A stretch of 64,000 nt of DNA from Christensenella sp034926635. GTDB taxonomy: Bacteria > Bacillota > Clostridia > Christensenellales > Christensenellaceae. Position 1 is the stretch's first letter; every line of letters starts with the position of its first letter. Positions 1 to 8,923 of the stretch are shown piece by piece. The stretch covers positions 219,599 through 283,598 of the forward strand of contig JAYFQX010000001.1 in the NCBI GenBank assembly GCA_034926635.1. The letters run 5' to 3'. Position numbers and translations under genes: made by a program. A model generated the notes under the pieces. That model ran no database searches. It saw only the letters and a list, made by a program, of their open reading frames with translations, and was not told the origin of the DNA.

Positions 1-182
1 TTTACTTCGTTAATAACGTCTCTTGACGCCGTAATTGTCTGGGGGGATATTTCGCCTTGCTCTATATCATAAGTCTGCGGCGTAATCGAAACAAGGGCAA
101 TTGCAATACAAACGCCCAATGCTACAAGTGCCAGCAAAATATTGAAACTTCCTTTTTTGTAAAACTTGCCTTTTTCGGTCAT
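1..182 (-). CDS. pgpH: PgpH/YqfF-type 7TM-HD phosphodiesterase, N-terminal fragment cut by window edge
   Basis: About 60 N-terminal residues are visible, starting MTEKGKFYKK. A basic cytoplasmic stretch is followed by one hydrophobic helix (ILLALVALGVCIAIALV), then the extracytoplasmic motif 'YDIEQGEISPQTITASRD'. This resembles the start of the 7TMR-HD extracellular domain of YqfF/PgpH proteins ('G-iSp-tI-Ap-d'). Known family members hydrolyse cyclic di-AMP through a C-terminal cytoplasmic HD domain, which lies outside the window. The position directly downstream of phoH, in the same direction with a 14-base gap, matches the usual phoH-yqfF-ybeY order of Firmicutes and strengthens the call. 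Catalytic residues cannot be checked here. Confidence 0.75.
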   Translation of the reverse strand, partial: MTEKGKFYKKGSFNILLALVALGVCIAIALVSITPQTYDIEQGEISPQTITASRDVINEV

Positions 183-196
183 AACAGCAAACCGCC

Positions 197-1180
197 TTAA
201 ACTATGGTATTTTTCCTTCGGCTTTCGTATTTTTCAAATGCCTTCACAATGTTTTTCACTAAAGGATGCCGCACGACATCCTTATTGGAAAGCTGGATTA
301 CGCCGATATGCTCGACATTCTTCAAAATCTCCACTGTTTTTTTAAGCCCCGAACTGTGTTCCTTCGGTAAATCGATTTGTGTAATATCTCCGGTGACAAC
401 GACTTTAGAGCCCTCGCCGAATCGCGTCAGAAACATCTTCATTTGCTCCATCGTACAGTTTTGTGCTTCATCCAAAATAATAAAAGCATCATTCAAGGTA
501 CGTCCGCGCATATAGGCAAGTGGCGCAACTTCAATAACGCCTTTTTCAGAAAGCCTCGCATAGGCATCCGCGCCCATAAAATCATATAACGCATCATAAA
601 GCGGGCGCAGGTAAGGATCTACCTTGTTTTGGAGGTCACCGGGCAAAAATCCGAGTTTCTCCCCTGCTTCTACTGCAGGTCGTGTCAAAATAATCCGGGA
701 TACCTGCTTGTTTTTCAGTGCCACGACCGCCATTGCCATGGCAAGATATGTTTTTCCCGTTCCTGCCGGCCCGATACATAACACAACCGTATTATCTTTA
801 ATTGACTGAATGTATTCTTTCTGCCCATAAGATTTGCATTTAATTTGCTTGCCCTTAGACGTAATGGCGACAATATCGGACATCATTTCATTCACTACTT
901 CCTGATGTCCGTCACGCACGAGCTCCATGGCATAACCAACCGTGTTTTCCGCGATTGTTTCGTTTTTATTATACATTTTCTTTAAAACTTCAATAATATC
1001 GGCGGCTTCCTTGGCGCCCTTCTCGCTTCCGGAAATACAGATCCCATTTTCCGTCGCGCGGATAGCCGTTCCTGTCTGCGAAGATATAATATTGATATTC
1101 TCATCAAAATTACCGAATACGCCTGCCATTTGATCTATACTGTCAAACGAAACATCAATCAGAATTTCTTTTTCCGCCAA
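197..1180 (-). CDS. phoH: PhoH family ATPase
   Basis: PhoH-like P-loop ATPase, 327 residues from the chosen start, close to the roughly 320 of Bacillus PhoH. An N-terminal KH-like segment ('GTAIRATENGICISG') precedes the PhoH domain, which has Walker A GPAGTGKT (about residue 137) and a Walker B-like 'FIILDEAQN' (about 235). The family is linked to RNA metabolism and ribosome-related work; the exact reaction is not settled. The frame is open back to a TTG at 1243, but TTG at 1180 is preceded by a strong TAGGAGGAC Shine-Dalgarno sequence and gives a family-like length, so it is preferred. It lies between rpsU and the pgpH-like gene, as in many Clostridia. Confidence 0.93.
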   Translation of the reverse strand: MAEKEILIDVSFDSIDQMAGVFGNFDENINIISSQTGTAIRATENGICISGSEKGAKEAADIIEVLKKMYNKNETIAENTVGYAMELVRDGHQEVVNEMMSDIVAITSKGKQIKCKSYGQKEYIQSIKDNTVVLCIGPAGTGKTYLAMAMAVVALKNKQVSRIILTRPAVEAGEKLGFLPGDLQNKVDPYLRPLYDALYDFMGADAYARLSEKGVIEVAPLAYMRGRTLNDAFIILDEAQNCTMEQMKMFLTRFGEGSKVVVTGDITQIDLPKEHSSGLKKTVEILKNVEHIGVIQLSNKDVVRHPLVKNIVKAFEKYESRRKNTIV

Positions 1181-1303
1181 GCTCAGTGTCCTCCTACCGA
1201 ATATGCCCCTGTAATCTTTGTTTTTTATCATAACATATTCCAAGACAAAACGCTATAGATTATCCTTTTACAGCCGTCCATATAATTCTTAGATACAAAC
1301 ACA

Positions 1304-1337
1304 ATAAAAAACGGACAAGCACATTGCCTGTCCGTTT
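1304..1337 (-). terminator. Rho-independent terminator after rpsU
   Basis: Inverted repeat 'ACGGACAAG...CCTGTCCGT' (stem around 1311-1335) with an A-run on its left, which is a U-tract when read on the minus strand. It sits just past the rpsU stop and likely partly separates rpsU from phoH. Confidence 0.75.
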
Positions 1338-1364
1338 CATACAAATTTTAAACACTGCAAAAGC

Positions 1365-1538
1365 TTAATGCTTTCTTTTTCTAGCAGCTTCAGCTTTTTT
1401 CTTTCTCTTTACGCTGGGTTTTTCATAATGCTCACGTTTCCGGATTTCAGCCAGAACTCCTGCTCTTGCACATTTACGCTTGAATCTTCTAAGAGCACTT
1501 TCCAGTGTTTCATTTTCGCCTACGCGTATCTCAGACAT
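1365..1538 (-). CDS. rpsU: 30S ribosomal protein S21
   Basis: Small basic protein of 57 residues, MSEIRVGENETLESALRR at the N-terminus and a Lys/Arg-rich tail ending KRKH. Length and the 'E-iEsALRRFKR' pattern fit bS21, a component of the small subunit near the anti-Shine-Dalgarno region. The start has a strong purine-rich ribosome binding site (GGGAGGAGGGGAGATA). It lies between the HIT gene and phoH, a usual place for rpsU in Clostridia, and is followed by its own terminator. Confidence 0.95.
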   Translation of the reverse strand: MSEIRVGENETLESALRRFKRKCARAGVLAEIRKREHYEKPSVKRKKKAEAARKRKH

Positions 1539-1683
1539 TATCTCCCCTCCTCCCGTACTCTGCTTCCAGGCTTTGGAAACTGGGAGTTATTTTCATACCA
1601 CTGTATTATAGTAAAATAGCGGCGGTCTGTCAACAAAAAAACATCCGCTTTTCCGAAAAATCAATAAATATTAGCTTTTATGC

Positions 1684-2028
1684 TCAGCCTGGGGGCCACT
1701 GCATAAACCGTCCGCCGAGCAAATGCATATGTAAATGATGCACCGTCTGACCGCCATTATCGCCAGTGTTAAACACCGCCCTAAAACCATCCTTGTCGAT
1801 TCCCTTTTCCCTGGCAATTTTTTGTGCAGCCTTCACCATTGCCTCGAGATAAATAAAATCATCGTTTTCTATTTGCATCATACTTTTAATATGCTTTTTG
1901 GGAATAATCAAAACATGCTCCGGTGCCTGCGGGTCTATATCATGAAACGCATAAACCAAATCGTCTTCATATACCTTTTCGCTGGGGATCTCTCCAGCAA
2001 TGATACGGCAAAATAAACAATCTTCCAT
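1684..2028 (-). CDS. HIT family protein (HinT-like nucleoside phosphoramidase)
   Basis: A 114-residue single-domain HIT protein. The N-terminus 'DCLFCRIIAGEIPS' and the C-terminal histidine triad 'HHLHMHLLGG' are both clear; the triad's central histidine is the nucleophile. Known HinT proteins hydrolyse AMP-lysine-type phosphoramidates in the cytosol. The start ATG follows an AGGAGGAAGGCA ribosome binding site. It is 10 bases downstream of mtaB in the same direction and probably belongs to the long dnaK-to-rpsU transcription unit. Its physiological substrate cannot be read from the sequence. Confidence 0.92.
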   Translation of the reverse strand: MEDCLFCRIIAGEIPSEKVYEDDLVYAFHDIDPQAPEHVLIIPKKHIKSMMQIENDDFIYLEAMVKAAQKIAREKGIDKDGFRAVFNTGDNGGQTVHHLHMHLLGGRFMQWPPG

Positions 2029-2038
2029 TGCCTTCCTC

Positions 2039-3322
2039 CTATTTTATCAGGTTACCATATATTATATCATCTTTTGCGTCGGCGAGCAAAACCTGCCCCA
2101 TATTTTTTATCTGCGCTTGTGCCCTCACCCGCAGATAACGGTCCGTATACCCTTCCGCTAAGCCGTCCTCGGTAATTTGTTCAAATAAAACCGTTTGGCG
2201 TGTTCCTAAAAAACGCTTGATATATTGTTCTTCCGCTTTTTTCCCAACAGCTATCAAATGCGCGGCACGTTGCCTTCTTATTTGCATAGGCACTTGATCT
2301 TCCATTTTTGCCGCTGGGGTTCCTTCTCTTTGAGAATATGGAAATACATGAATTCTGCTGAAGCCGATCTTCGATACAAAATCGCACGACTCCCCGAAAT
2401 GCGTTTCTGTCTCCCCCGGAAATCCCGTAATGATATCCGTCATGATAGCAGGATCCTCATAATAATTTCGTATTATTTCAATATAATGCGCATATTCCTC
2501 AGCGGTATATTTTCTGTTCATTTTTTTCAAAATAGAATCACTCCCACTTTGCAGCGAAACATGAAAATGCGGACATACCTTCTTCAAATCCTTCATTGCA
2601 GAAACAAACTCATCGGTGAGCAGATGCGGCTCCAAAGATCCCAGGCGGATTCGCTCAAGGCCATCGATTCCGTTGAGACCGACAAGCAGCTCTGCGAGCT
2701 TCTCGCCGGTATCCTGTCCATAGGAAGAAATATGGATACCGGTAAGTACGACCTCTTTCACACCATTTTGCACAAGTGCCTGCGCTTCATGGATGACTGC
2801 AGCCGCTTTGCGGGAGCGCACCCTTCCCCGTACATAAGGAATGATACAATAACTGCAAAAATTATTGCAGCCTTCTTGAATCTTAAGGTAGCCTCGCGTC
2901 ATCTCACCGCTCGTACGGACGCTTAATTCCTCAAAAGCTTCATCCGCCAAAAAAGATGCCAAACCGGCTGACGCATTTTTACCCTTAAGGCATTCTCTGA
3001 CCACTTTGCCAATATTGGCGCGATCCTTTGTCCCGATGACTGCCCCAACGCCCTCCATTGCAAGCACAGCCTCGCAATCGCGCTGGGCAAGGCAGCCGCA
3101 CACACAAATCATAGCCTGCGGATATAAATGATGAATCCGCCGGATCATGTTCCTTGATTTTTTATCAGCAGTATTGGTAACCGTACAGGTATTGATTAAA
3201 TAGACATCCGCCGGTTCATGAAATGCCACCGTTTCAAACCCTTCATTTTGCAATAGCTCAAGCATTGCATTGGTATCGTATTGGTTGACTTTGCATCCAA
3301 GCGTATACGCCGCAACCCTCAT
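2039..3322 (-). CDS. mtaB: tRNA t6A37 methylthiotransferase MtaB
   Basis: A 427-residue radical SAM methylthiotransferase that converts t6A37 to ms2t6A37 in tRNA. The N-terminal MTTase domain carries the cluster cysteines in 'TLGCKVNQYD', 'NTCTVTN' and 'CGCLAQ'. The radical SAM CxxxCxxC is 'CNNFCSYC' (about 151-158), and the C-terminal about 60 residues fit a TRAM domain. MtaB rather than MiaB is favoured by the 'LGCKVNQYDTNAM' start and by its usual place next to rsmE and prmA behind the dnaK operon. The start overlaps the rsmE stop by four bases, implying translational coupling. Confidence 0.93.
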   Translation of the reverse strand: MRVAAYTLGCKVNQYDTNAMLELLQNEGFETVAFHEPADVYLINTCTVTNTADKKSRNMIRRIHHLYPQAMICVCGCLAQRDCEAVLAMEGVGAVIGTKDRANIGKVVRECLKGKNASAGLASFLADEAFEELSVRTSGEMTRGYLKIQEGCNNFCSYCIIPYVRGRVRSRKAAAVIHEAQALVQNGVKEVVLTGIHISSYGQDTGEKLAELLVGLNGIDGLERIRLGSLEPHLLTDEFVSAMKDLKKVCPHFHVSLQSGSDSILKKMNRKYTAEEYAHYIEIIRNYYEDPAIMTDIITGFPGETETHFGESCDFVSKIGFSRIHVFPYSQREGTPAAKMEDQVPMQIRRQRAAHLIAVGKKAEEQYIKRFLGTRQTVLFEQITEDGLAEGYTDRYLRVRAQAQIKNMGQVLLADAKDDIIYGNLIK

Positions 3323-4056
3323 TTTTCTTCTCCCATAAAATGATACTGGATCATAGCACAGGCAGCAGGTCCAGCCGTTTCTGAACGCAGGATCAGGTTT
3401 CCAAGGCTGCAGCTTTGCGCGCCGCTTTGCATGAGTAGCACCGCCTCATCGGAGGTGAAGCCGCCTTCCGGACCCACGATAACAGAAATGTTTTCCATAT
3501 TCTGTCCTCTTGTTAATATATCCCGTATTGTTATCTTTTCTTCATTTTCATAGGCAAAAAGCGCCAAATCTTTGCCTGCCTCTATCTCCCCAGCGACATC
3601 TTGCAGCCCTATCACGCCTGTCACCTTCGGAATCCTAGAACGTCCGCATTGTTTAGAAGCTTCCAGCGCGATACGCCTCTGCCGCTCTACAAGTCTTTGT
3701 GCCGACTTTTCGTCCGGGCGTTTTACGCAGCGTTCGCTCAAAAACGGAACGATTTCCGATGCCCCAAGTTCTGTACATTTTTGTACTGCATAGTCAAGAT
3801 GATCGTTTTTAATAACCGCCTGATAGATGGTAAGATTTCCCGGCAATTCCGCATCAGAGTACTTCTTCTCCACAATTTTCACACGCACAAAATCCTCGCC
3901 GATCATCTCAATCTTGCCGTAATAATCGAATCCGCTTCCATCAAATAAAATCAAGCCATCGCCTTCCTGCATCCGCAAAACCCGCGCAATATGTTTTGCT
4001 TCCGCCCCACCGATGGAAACTTCACCTTCTAAATCATGCCAAAAAAACCTTCTCAT
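3319..4056 (-). CDS. rsmE: 16S rRNA m3U1498 methyltransferase RsmE
   Basis: A 245-residue SPOUT-class methyltransferase. An N-terminal PUA-like part begins 'MRRFFWHDLEG', and the C-terminal knot has the SAM-binding signature 'IVGPEGGFTSDEA' and 'LGNLILRSETAGPAA'. RsmE methylates U1498 of 16S rRNA at N3 in assembled 30S subunits. It overlaps prmA and mtaB by four bases on each side, so all three are probably translationally coupled. Length is typical. Confidence 0.94.
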   Translation of the reverse strand: MRRFFWHDLEGEVSIGGAEAKHIARVLRMQEGDGLILFDGSGFDYYGKIEMIGEDFVRVKIVEKKYSDAELPGNLTIYQAVIKNDHLDYAVQKCTELGASEIVPFLSERCVKRPDEKSAQRLVERQRRIALEASKQCGRSRIPKVTGVIGLQDVAGEIEAGKDLALFAYENEEKITIRDILTRGQNMENISVIVGPEGGFTSDEAVLLMQSGAQSCSLGNLILRSETAGPAACAMIQYHFMGEEK

Positions 4057-5000
4057 CCTTTATACTTGCATGCTACAGCACGCCATTCCCCATCGCTCAA
4101 AATTTTAATGATCCGAAACCCTTTTTGTTCCAGAGACTGCGTTACATCATCGATTCTCGAATCAATAATCCCCGAACACAGATACATACCGTTGTGTTTT
4201 AAATACTGCCCAGCAGTTTCGTTCAGCATGATCACAACATCTGCGATAATATTTGCAACGATAATATCTGCCTGATACCCATCGGGTATTTGCGCAAGCA
4301 AATTAGACACCATAACCTTGACCTGGTCTTTGCAGCCGTTCCTTTCAACGTTTTCCGCGGTCACCTTAACAGCAACCGGATCAAGGTCTAGCGCATAAAC
4401 TTCTCTTGCGCCGAATTTAGCCGCGGCAATCGTCAGGATGCCGCTTCCGCAGCCAGCGTCTATGACATCCATACCTTCGTCCATATATTCTTCGAGCAGC
4501 CGTACGCACATTCTTGTTGTCTCATGATTCCCTGTACCAAACGCCATTCCAGGATCTATTTCGATGATAGTTTCATTCGGTTGCGCATCATACTTTTCCC
4601 ACGTTGGCTTCACAACGACAAAATCAGATATTTTAACCGGTTTAAAATATGCTTTCCACGCATTTGCCCAGTCTTCCTCGTGAACGATCTGCGTCTTTAG
4701 CTCCAGCGAACCCAGCGGCACGCCTAAATTCATTACGCGTAAATTCCCGATCCGATGACGAATGTCATCCAAGACTTTTTCCTCTGTTCCGTCGCACGGA
4801 AAGTATGCCACCACACAAAACGGGACTTTTTTCAAAACTTCATCGCTTAAATAATCCCACGGAAGACCGCCTTTTGCGCACGCTTCATTATCTCCTTCGA
4901 TTGAAACGCCCTTTGCGCCAGCTTCCATCAACATTTCCGAAACAATTTCTTCTGCTTCCTTTTGCGTATATACGCTTGTTTTCATCCAATTTGCTTCCAT
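4053..5000 (-). CDS. prmA: Ribosomal protein L11 methyltransferase
   Basis: Class I SAM-dependent methyltransferase of 315 residues from the chosen start. Motif I 'VIDAGCGSGILTIAAAKFGA' and the downstream 'IVANIIADVV' (an NPxY-like position typical of PrmA) are clear. PrmA trimethylates ribosomal protein L11. The frame extends to a TTG at 5042, but the ATG at 5000 gives 'MEANWMKTSVYTQKEAEE', matching the family's conserved W-x-x-x-x-V-x-T start, so it is preferred despite a rather distant GGAG. A strong hairpin lies between it and dnaJ. Confidence 0.93.
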   Translation of the reverse strand: MEANWMKTSVYTQKEAEEIVSEMLMEAGAKGVSIEGDNEACAKGGLPWDYLSDEVLKKVPFCVVAYFPCDGTEEKVLDDIRHRIGNLRVMNLGVPLGSLELKTQIVHEEDWANAWKAYFKPVKISDFVVVKPTWEKYDAQPNETIIEIDPGMAFGTGNHETTRMCVRLLEEYMDEGMDVIDAGCGSGILTIAAAKFGAREVYALDLDPVAVKVTAENVERNGCKDQVKVMVSNLLAQIPDGYQADIIVANIIADVVIMLNETAGQYLKHNGMYLCSGIIDSRIDDVTQSLEQKGFRIIKILSDGEWRAVACKYKG

Positions 5001-5094
5001 ATTAATTGCTTTCACTCCAAAACTCACTATTGCCTGACCCAAATCGCTCAGCAGACATATTATACACGTTCTTCAGTTAGTTTTGCAACATTAC

Positions 5095-5132
5095 AAAGAT
5101 AGCGGCAGAATGAATTTTTCTGCCGCTATCTT
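5095..5132 (-). terminator. Strong hairpin between dnaJ and prmA
   Basis: Long perfect stem AAGATAGCGGCAGAA / TTCTGCCGCTATCTT immediately after the dnaJ stop. On the minus strand it is followed only by a mixed sequence, so it may stabilise mRNA or lower read-through into prmA rather than stop transcription completely. Confidence 0.65.
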
Positions 5133-5134
5133 AA

Positions 5135-6253
5135 TTAAAACGCATCTTTTGGTTTGTTGAACTGCGTCTCGGTACCTTTTCCCTTTAACTTTTCTTCAAA
5201 ATCACGCAATACCTTTTTTTGCCGCTCATTTAATTTTTTAGGAATTTGTACGTTCGCACGAACATATAAATCACCCTTCCGGCTGCTGTTCAAGTATTGG
5301 ATTCCTTTGCCCTTCAATCGGAATACCGTTCCCGGCTGTGTTCCCGGCTCCACTTGATATCGGACCTTCCCGTCTAAAACCGGAACTTCTATTTCGTCGC
5401 CCAGCGCCGCCTGCATCATGCTGATATTCATGTCAAGATACAGATCATATCCCAAACGCTCAAATAATTTATGCGGTTTCACCGATATCACAATCAGCAG
5501 GTCTCCCGCCGGTCCGCCGTTTTTACCGGCGTTGCCTTCCCCACGCATGGTAAGAACCTGACCATTATCAATTCCTGCAGGAATATTGACTGCAATGGTA
5601 CGCTGTTTCTGTTTGATTCCGCGACCACGGCAATCCTCACAAGGCGAATCTGCGATGGTACCTTCGCCGTTACAGGTGGAACACGTTTGCACATTAACAA
5701 AATTACCAAACATAGTTTGCTGCTGTACCCGCTGCTGCCCGGTTCCATGACAGGTTGGACACGTACGGCGTTCCGTTCCCGGTTTGGCGCCGCTGCCGCC
5801 GCATGTATCGCATTTTTCAAGCCGGTTCACCGTGACTTCTTGTTTTACACCATCTGCGGCCTGTTCAAAGCTGATCCTCATATTAACACGAATATCTCCT
5901 CCGCGTTGCGGACCGGCTTTTTGCTGCCGCATGCCACCGCCACCGAATAAATTTTCAAAAATATCCCCAAAGCCGCCAAAGCCTTCAAACCCGCCGCCAA
6001 AACCGCCTTGCCCAGCACCGCCAAAACCACCGTTAAAGTCGGCATTTCCATACATGTCGTATTGCTGGCGCTTTTGATCATCACTTAAAACCTGATAGGC
6101 CTCGTTCACTTCCTTGAATTTCTGCGCCGCGCCCTCATCGCCTTTATTGAGATCTGGATGGTACTTCTTTGCTAATTTTCTGTATGCACTTTTTATCTCA
6201 TCCGCGCCAGCGTCTTTATTCACGCCTAGCGTCTCATAATAATCCTTCGCCAA
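5135..6253 (-). CDS. dnaJ: Chaperone DnaJ (Hsp40)
   Basis: Type I DnaJ, 372 residues from a TTG start at 6253. Order: J domain with HPD (about 33-35), Gly/Phe-rich linker, a zinc domain with four CxxCxGxG repeats (CDTCGGSG, CPTCHGTG, CSTCNGEG, CEDCRGRG), then the substrate-binding C-terminal domains. It stimulates the DnaK ATPase and delivers clients. The frame stays open to 6322, but the extra residues are not family-like and overlap a hairpin; 'LAKDYYETLGV' at 6253 has a GGGAGAGG upstream. It is the last chaperone gene of the HrcA-controlled operon. Confidence 0.95.
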   Translation of the reverse strand: MAKDYYETLGVNKDAGADEIKSAYRKLAKKYHPDLNKGDEGAAQKFKEVNEAYQVLSDDQKRQQYDMYGNADFNGGFGGAGQGGFGGGFEGFGGFGDIFENLFGGGGMRQQKAGPQRGGDIRVNMRISFEQAADGVKQEVTVNRLEKCDTCGGSGAKPGTERRTCPTCHGTGQQRVQQQTMFGNFVNVQTCSTCNGEGTIADSPCEDCRGRGIKQKQRTIAVNIPAGIDNGQVLTMRGEGNAGKNGGPAGDLLIVISVKPHKLFERLGYDLYLDMNISMMQAALGDEIEVPVLDGKVRYQVEPGTQPGTVFRLKGKGIQYLNSSRKGDLYVRANVQIPKKLNERQKKVLRDFEEKLKGKGTETQFNKPKDAF

Positions 6254-6302
6254 ATGACCGATACCTCTCCCGTTTTTTCTATCCGCATCTCTTTTCAGCA
6301 AA

Positions 6303-6342
6303 ATCCCTGAAAGCCAGAACACTTCGCTTCGGCTTCCAGGGC
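6303..6342. terminator. Hairpin between dnaK and dnaJ
   Basis: Stem TCCCTGAAAGCC / GGCTTCCAGGG with one G-U pair. A T-run follows on the plus strand, while the minus-strand read-out has only a weak U-tract. It lies in the 118-base dnaK-dnaJ gap and could act as a partial attenuator or mRNA-stabilising element that sets DnaK above DnaJ. Confidence 0.5.
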
Positions 6343-6371
6343 TTTTTGCTTTTATTCGTTATTCCAAAAAT

Positions 6372-8255
6372 TTACTTCTTGTCTTCATCCTTTTTATCAT
6401 CGTCTACAACTTCATAGTCTGCGTCTACCACGTTGTCATCTTTTTTACCGCCGTTCGGGTCATAATTCGGATCAAACCCTGCGCCGCCCTGTGCACCGCC
6501 TGCCGCAGCATTCGGGTCTGCGCCGGCTTGCTGATAAATCTTCCCAAAGGTCTCAAAAGATACTTTCTGCAGTTTTTCCGTTGCAGATTTGATCTTATCA
6601 GGATCATTTGTTTTCAGCGCTTCTTTTGTCGCCGCAAGCTCGTCCTCGATGGTCTTTTTGTCCGCTGCCGCAACCTTATCGCCGAGGTCCTTCAGCGTTT
6701 TTTCCGTCTGATAAATCAACGAGTCCGCGTTATTGCGTGCTTCTACTTCTTCCTTGCGTTTTTCATCCTCTGCCGCAAATTTTTCAGCATCTTTAACTGC
6801 TTTATCAATTTCGTCATCCGAAAGATTGGTAGAAGCCGTAATCGTAATCTTCTGCTCCTGACCTGTTCCCATATCTTTGGCGGATACGTTTACAATACCG
6901 TTTGCATCGATATCAAAACCGACTTCAATCTGCGGCACACCGCGCGGTGCCGGCGCAATTCCCGTCAATGTAAATTTCCCCAGCGTTTTATTTGCCGATG
7001 CCATTTCGCGCTCGCCCTGCAGCACATGAATTTCCACACTTGTTTGCCCATCGGCAGCAGTAGAAAACACCTGGCTCTTCTTTGCAGGGATCGTCGTATT
7101 CCTGTCGATCAGTTTTGTAAAAATTCCACCCATTGTCTCAATGCCCAGCGAAAGCGGGGTTACATCAAGCAACAGAACGTCTTTTACTTCGCCGCCCAAA
7201 ACGCCCGCCTGGATCGCAGCGCCCATTGCAACGCATTCGTCAGGATTGATTCCTTTAAAAGGCTCTTTGCCCGTGATTCTCTTAACCATATCCTGTACTG
7301 CCGGGATACGCGAAGAACCGCCGACCAAAAGGATCTTATCAATCTCGCTGCTGGAAACACCTGCGTCTTTAATTGCCCGGGAAGTCGGTCCTTCCGTCTC
7401 TGCAACCAAGTCAGCTGTCAGTTCATCAAATTTTGCACGCGTCAGGTTCAAATCAAGATGTTTTGGACCTGTCGCATCTGCTGTAATAAACGGCAGGTTA
7501 ATATTTGTCTGCATCACGCCGGAAAGCTCAATTTTTGCTTTTTCCGCCGCTTCTTTTAATCTCTGGATCGCGATCTTATCGTTAGAAAGATCAATGCCGT
7601 CTGTTTTCTTGAATTCTGCAATCATCCATTTTACAATCTTCTCATCAAAGTCGTCACCACCCAAACGGTTATTCCCGCTTGTTGCAAGCACTTCAATTAC
7701 GCCGTCGCCGATCTCCAGAAGCGATACATCAAAGGTACCACCGCCAAGGTCGTATACCAAAACTTTTTGATTATGGTCTTTCTCCAAACCATATGCAAGC
7801 GCCGCTGCTGTCGGCTCGTTTACAATACGAAGTACTTCCAACCCCGCAATCCTGCCTGCGTCTTTTGTCGCCTGACGTTGCGAGTCTGAAAAATATGCCG
7901 GAACAGTGATAACCGCCTGTGTTACAGTTTCACCCAAATATGCTTCTGCATCAGATTTCAGCTTCTGGAGGACCATTGCTGAAATTTCCTGTGGAGAATA
8001 GGTCTTTCCATCAATATTGACTTTCCTATCTGTACCCATGTCACGTTTGATCGACATGATAGTATGATCTGGATTCGTCACAGCCTGACGTTTTGCTACT
8101 TGTCCGACTAAACGCTCTCCGCTATTTGAAAACGCAACGACAGATGGCGTTGTGCGCGCGCCTTCCGCATTTGGAATAACAACCGCTTCGCCGCCTTCCA
8201 TGACTGCGACGCATGAATTTGTCGTACCTAAATCAATTCCTATTACCTTGCCCAT
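6372..8255 (-). CDS. dnaK: Chaperone DnaK (Hsp70)
   Basis: Hsp70 of 627 residues. The nucleotide-binding domain begins 'MGKVIGIDLGTTNSCVAVMEG' with phosphate loop 'VLVYDLGGGTFDVSLLE' and adenosine motif 'ILLVGGSSRIPAVQ'. It is followed by the linker 'DVLLLDVTPLSLGIET', the substrate-binding domain, a helical lid, and a Gly-rich then acidic tail ending 'KKDEDKK'. The region missing in the ATPase domain relative to Gram-negative DnaK is typical of Firmicutes. It works with GrpE and DnaJ from the same operon, under HrcA/CIRCE. The start follows an AGGAGGC ribosome binding site. Confidence 0.97.
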   Translation of the reverse strand: MGKVIGIDLGTTNSCVAVMEGGEAVVIPNAEGARTTPSVVAFSNSGERLVGQVAKRQAVTNPDHTIMSIKRDMGTDRKVNIDGKTYSPQEISAMVLQKLKSDAEAYLGETVTQAVITVPAYFSDSQRQATKDAGRIAGLEVLRIVNEPTAAALAYGLEKDHNQKVLVYDLGGGTFDVSLLEIGDGVIEVLATSGNNRLGGDDFDEKIVKWMIAEFKKTDGIDLSNDKIAIQRLKEAAEKAKIELSGVMQTNINLPFITADATGPKHLDLNLTRAKFDELTADLVAETEGPTSRAIKDAGVSSSEIDKILLVGGSSRIPAVQDMVKRITGKEPFKGINPDECVAMGAAIQAGVLGGEVKDVLLLDVTPLSLGIETMGGIFTKLIDRNTTIPAKKSQVFSTAADGQTSVEIHVLQGEREMASANKTLGKFTLTGIAPAPRGVPQIEVGFDIDANGIVNVSAKDMGTGQEQKITITASTNLSDDEIDKAVKDAEKFAAEDEKRKEEVEARNNADSLIYQTEKTLKDLGDKVAAADKKTIEDELAATKEALKTNDPDKIKSATEKLQKVSFETFGKIYQQAGADPNAAAGGAQGGAGFDPNYDPNGGKKDDNVVDADYEVVDDDKKDEDKK

Positions 8256-8324
8256 TTATTTTTGCCTCCTATAAATTTGTTTTCATCATTATCATATCCA
8301 ATGAAACCAGGTCATGCCCGATTA

Positions 8325-8909
8325 TCATTTTGCAACCTTGACCATTGCGTGCCGTAATACCTTTCCGTTTAAGGTATAACCCTTTTGCAGTACCTCTACT
8401 ATTTGATTTGTCTGAAATCCTTCTTCCTCCGTTTGCATTACAGCATTATGAAATTCTGGATCAAACTGCCCGTCTGCGGTTATTTCAGCTAGTCCCATAC
8501 CCGTAAGCGCATCTTTCAACTGGCGCATAATCATGCTTGTTCCGTCAAAGAACGCTTGATCTGCGCATTCTACCGCTAACGCCCTCTCAAAGTTATCGAG
8601 TATTGGCAACATCGCCGTCACCGCATCTGCAACACCGTTTTGAAACGACGTTGCCGCAAGTGACGCATTCCTCTTCTTATAATTCTCAAAATCCGCACGC
8701 TCACGCTGCAGCGCATTTAAATAATCATCGCGCTCCGCTTCCAAAGCTTTTTGTACGTCTTCTGCGAGCTTTACTTCATCTTTTATCTCATTTTCCTGAG
8801 CCAGCTGTGCATCCTCTGCATCTATGGCTTCCGCTGTTTCTTCGCGTATTTCTTCTAACTCTTCTCTGTCCATCTTCGCTGCCTTTGGGTTGTTTTTTTT
8901 CTCTGCCAA
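8325..8909 (-). CDS. grpE: Nucleotide exchange factor GrpE
   Basis: A 194-residue GrpE. A charged, coiled-coil N-terminal half (Glu/Asp/Lys-rich, about 10-75) contains 'DYLNALQRERADFENYKKR'. The C-terminal beta domain has 'DNFERAL' and the end signature 'VLQKGYTLNGKVLRHAMVKV'. It exchanges ADP on DnaK and serves as a thermosensor in known cases. The start codon appears to be TTG (8909) behind AAAGGAAA. It lies between hrcA and dnaK with short gaps on both sides. Confidence 0.95.
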   Translation of the reverse strand: MAEKKNNPKAAKMDREELEEIREETAEAIDAEDAQLAQENEIKDEVKLAEDVQKALEAERDDYLNALQRERADFENYKKRNASLAATSFQNGVADAVTAMLPILDNFERALAVECADQAFFDGTSMIMRQLKDALTGMGLAEITADGQFDPEFHNAVMQTEEEGFQTNQIVEVLQKGYTLNGKVLRHAMVKVAK

Positions 8910-8923
8910 TTTCCTTTACCGCC

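Noticed and set aside
6528..7559. Long plus-strand open frame opposite dnaK
   Set aside because: It is antisense to a highly conserved gene, has no ribosome binding site, and its Cys/His/Phe-rich product is typical of a shadow frame.
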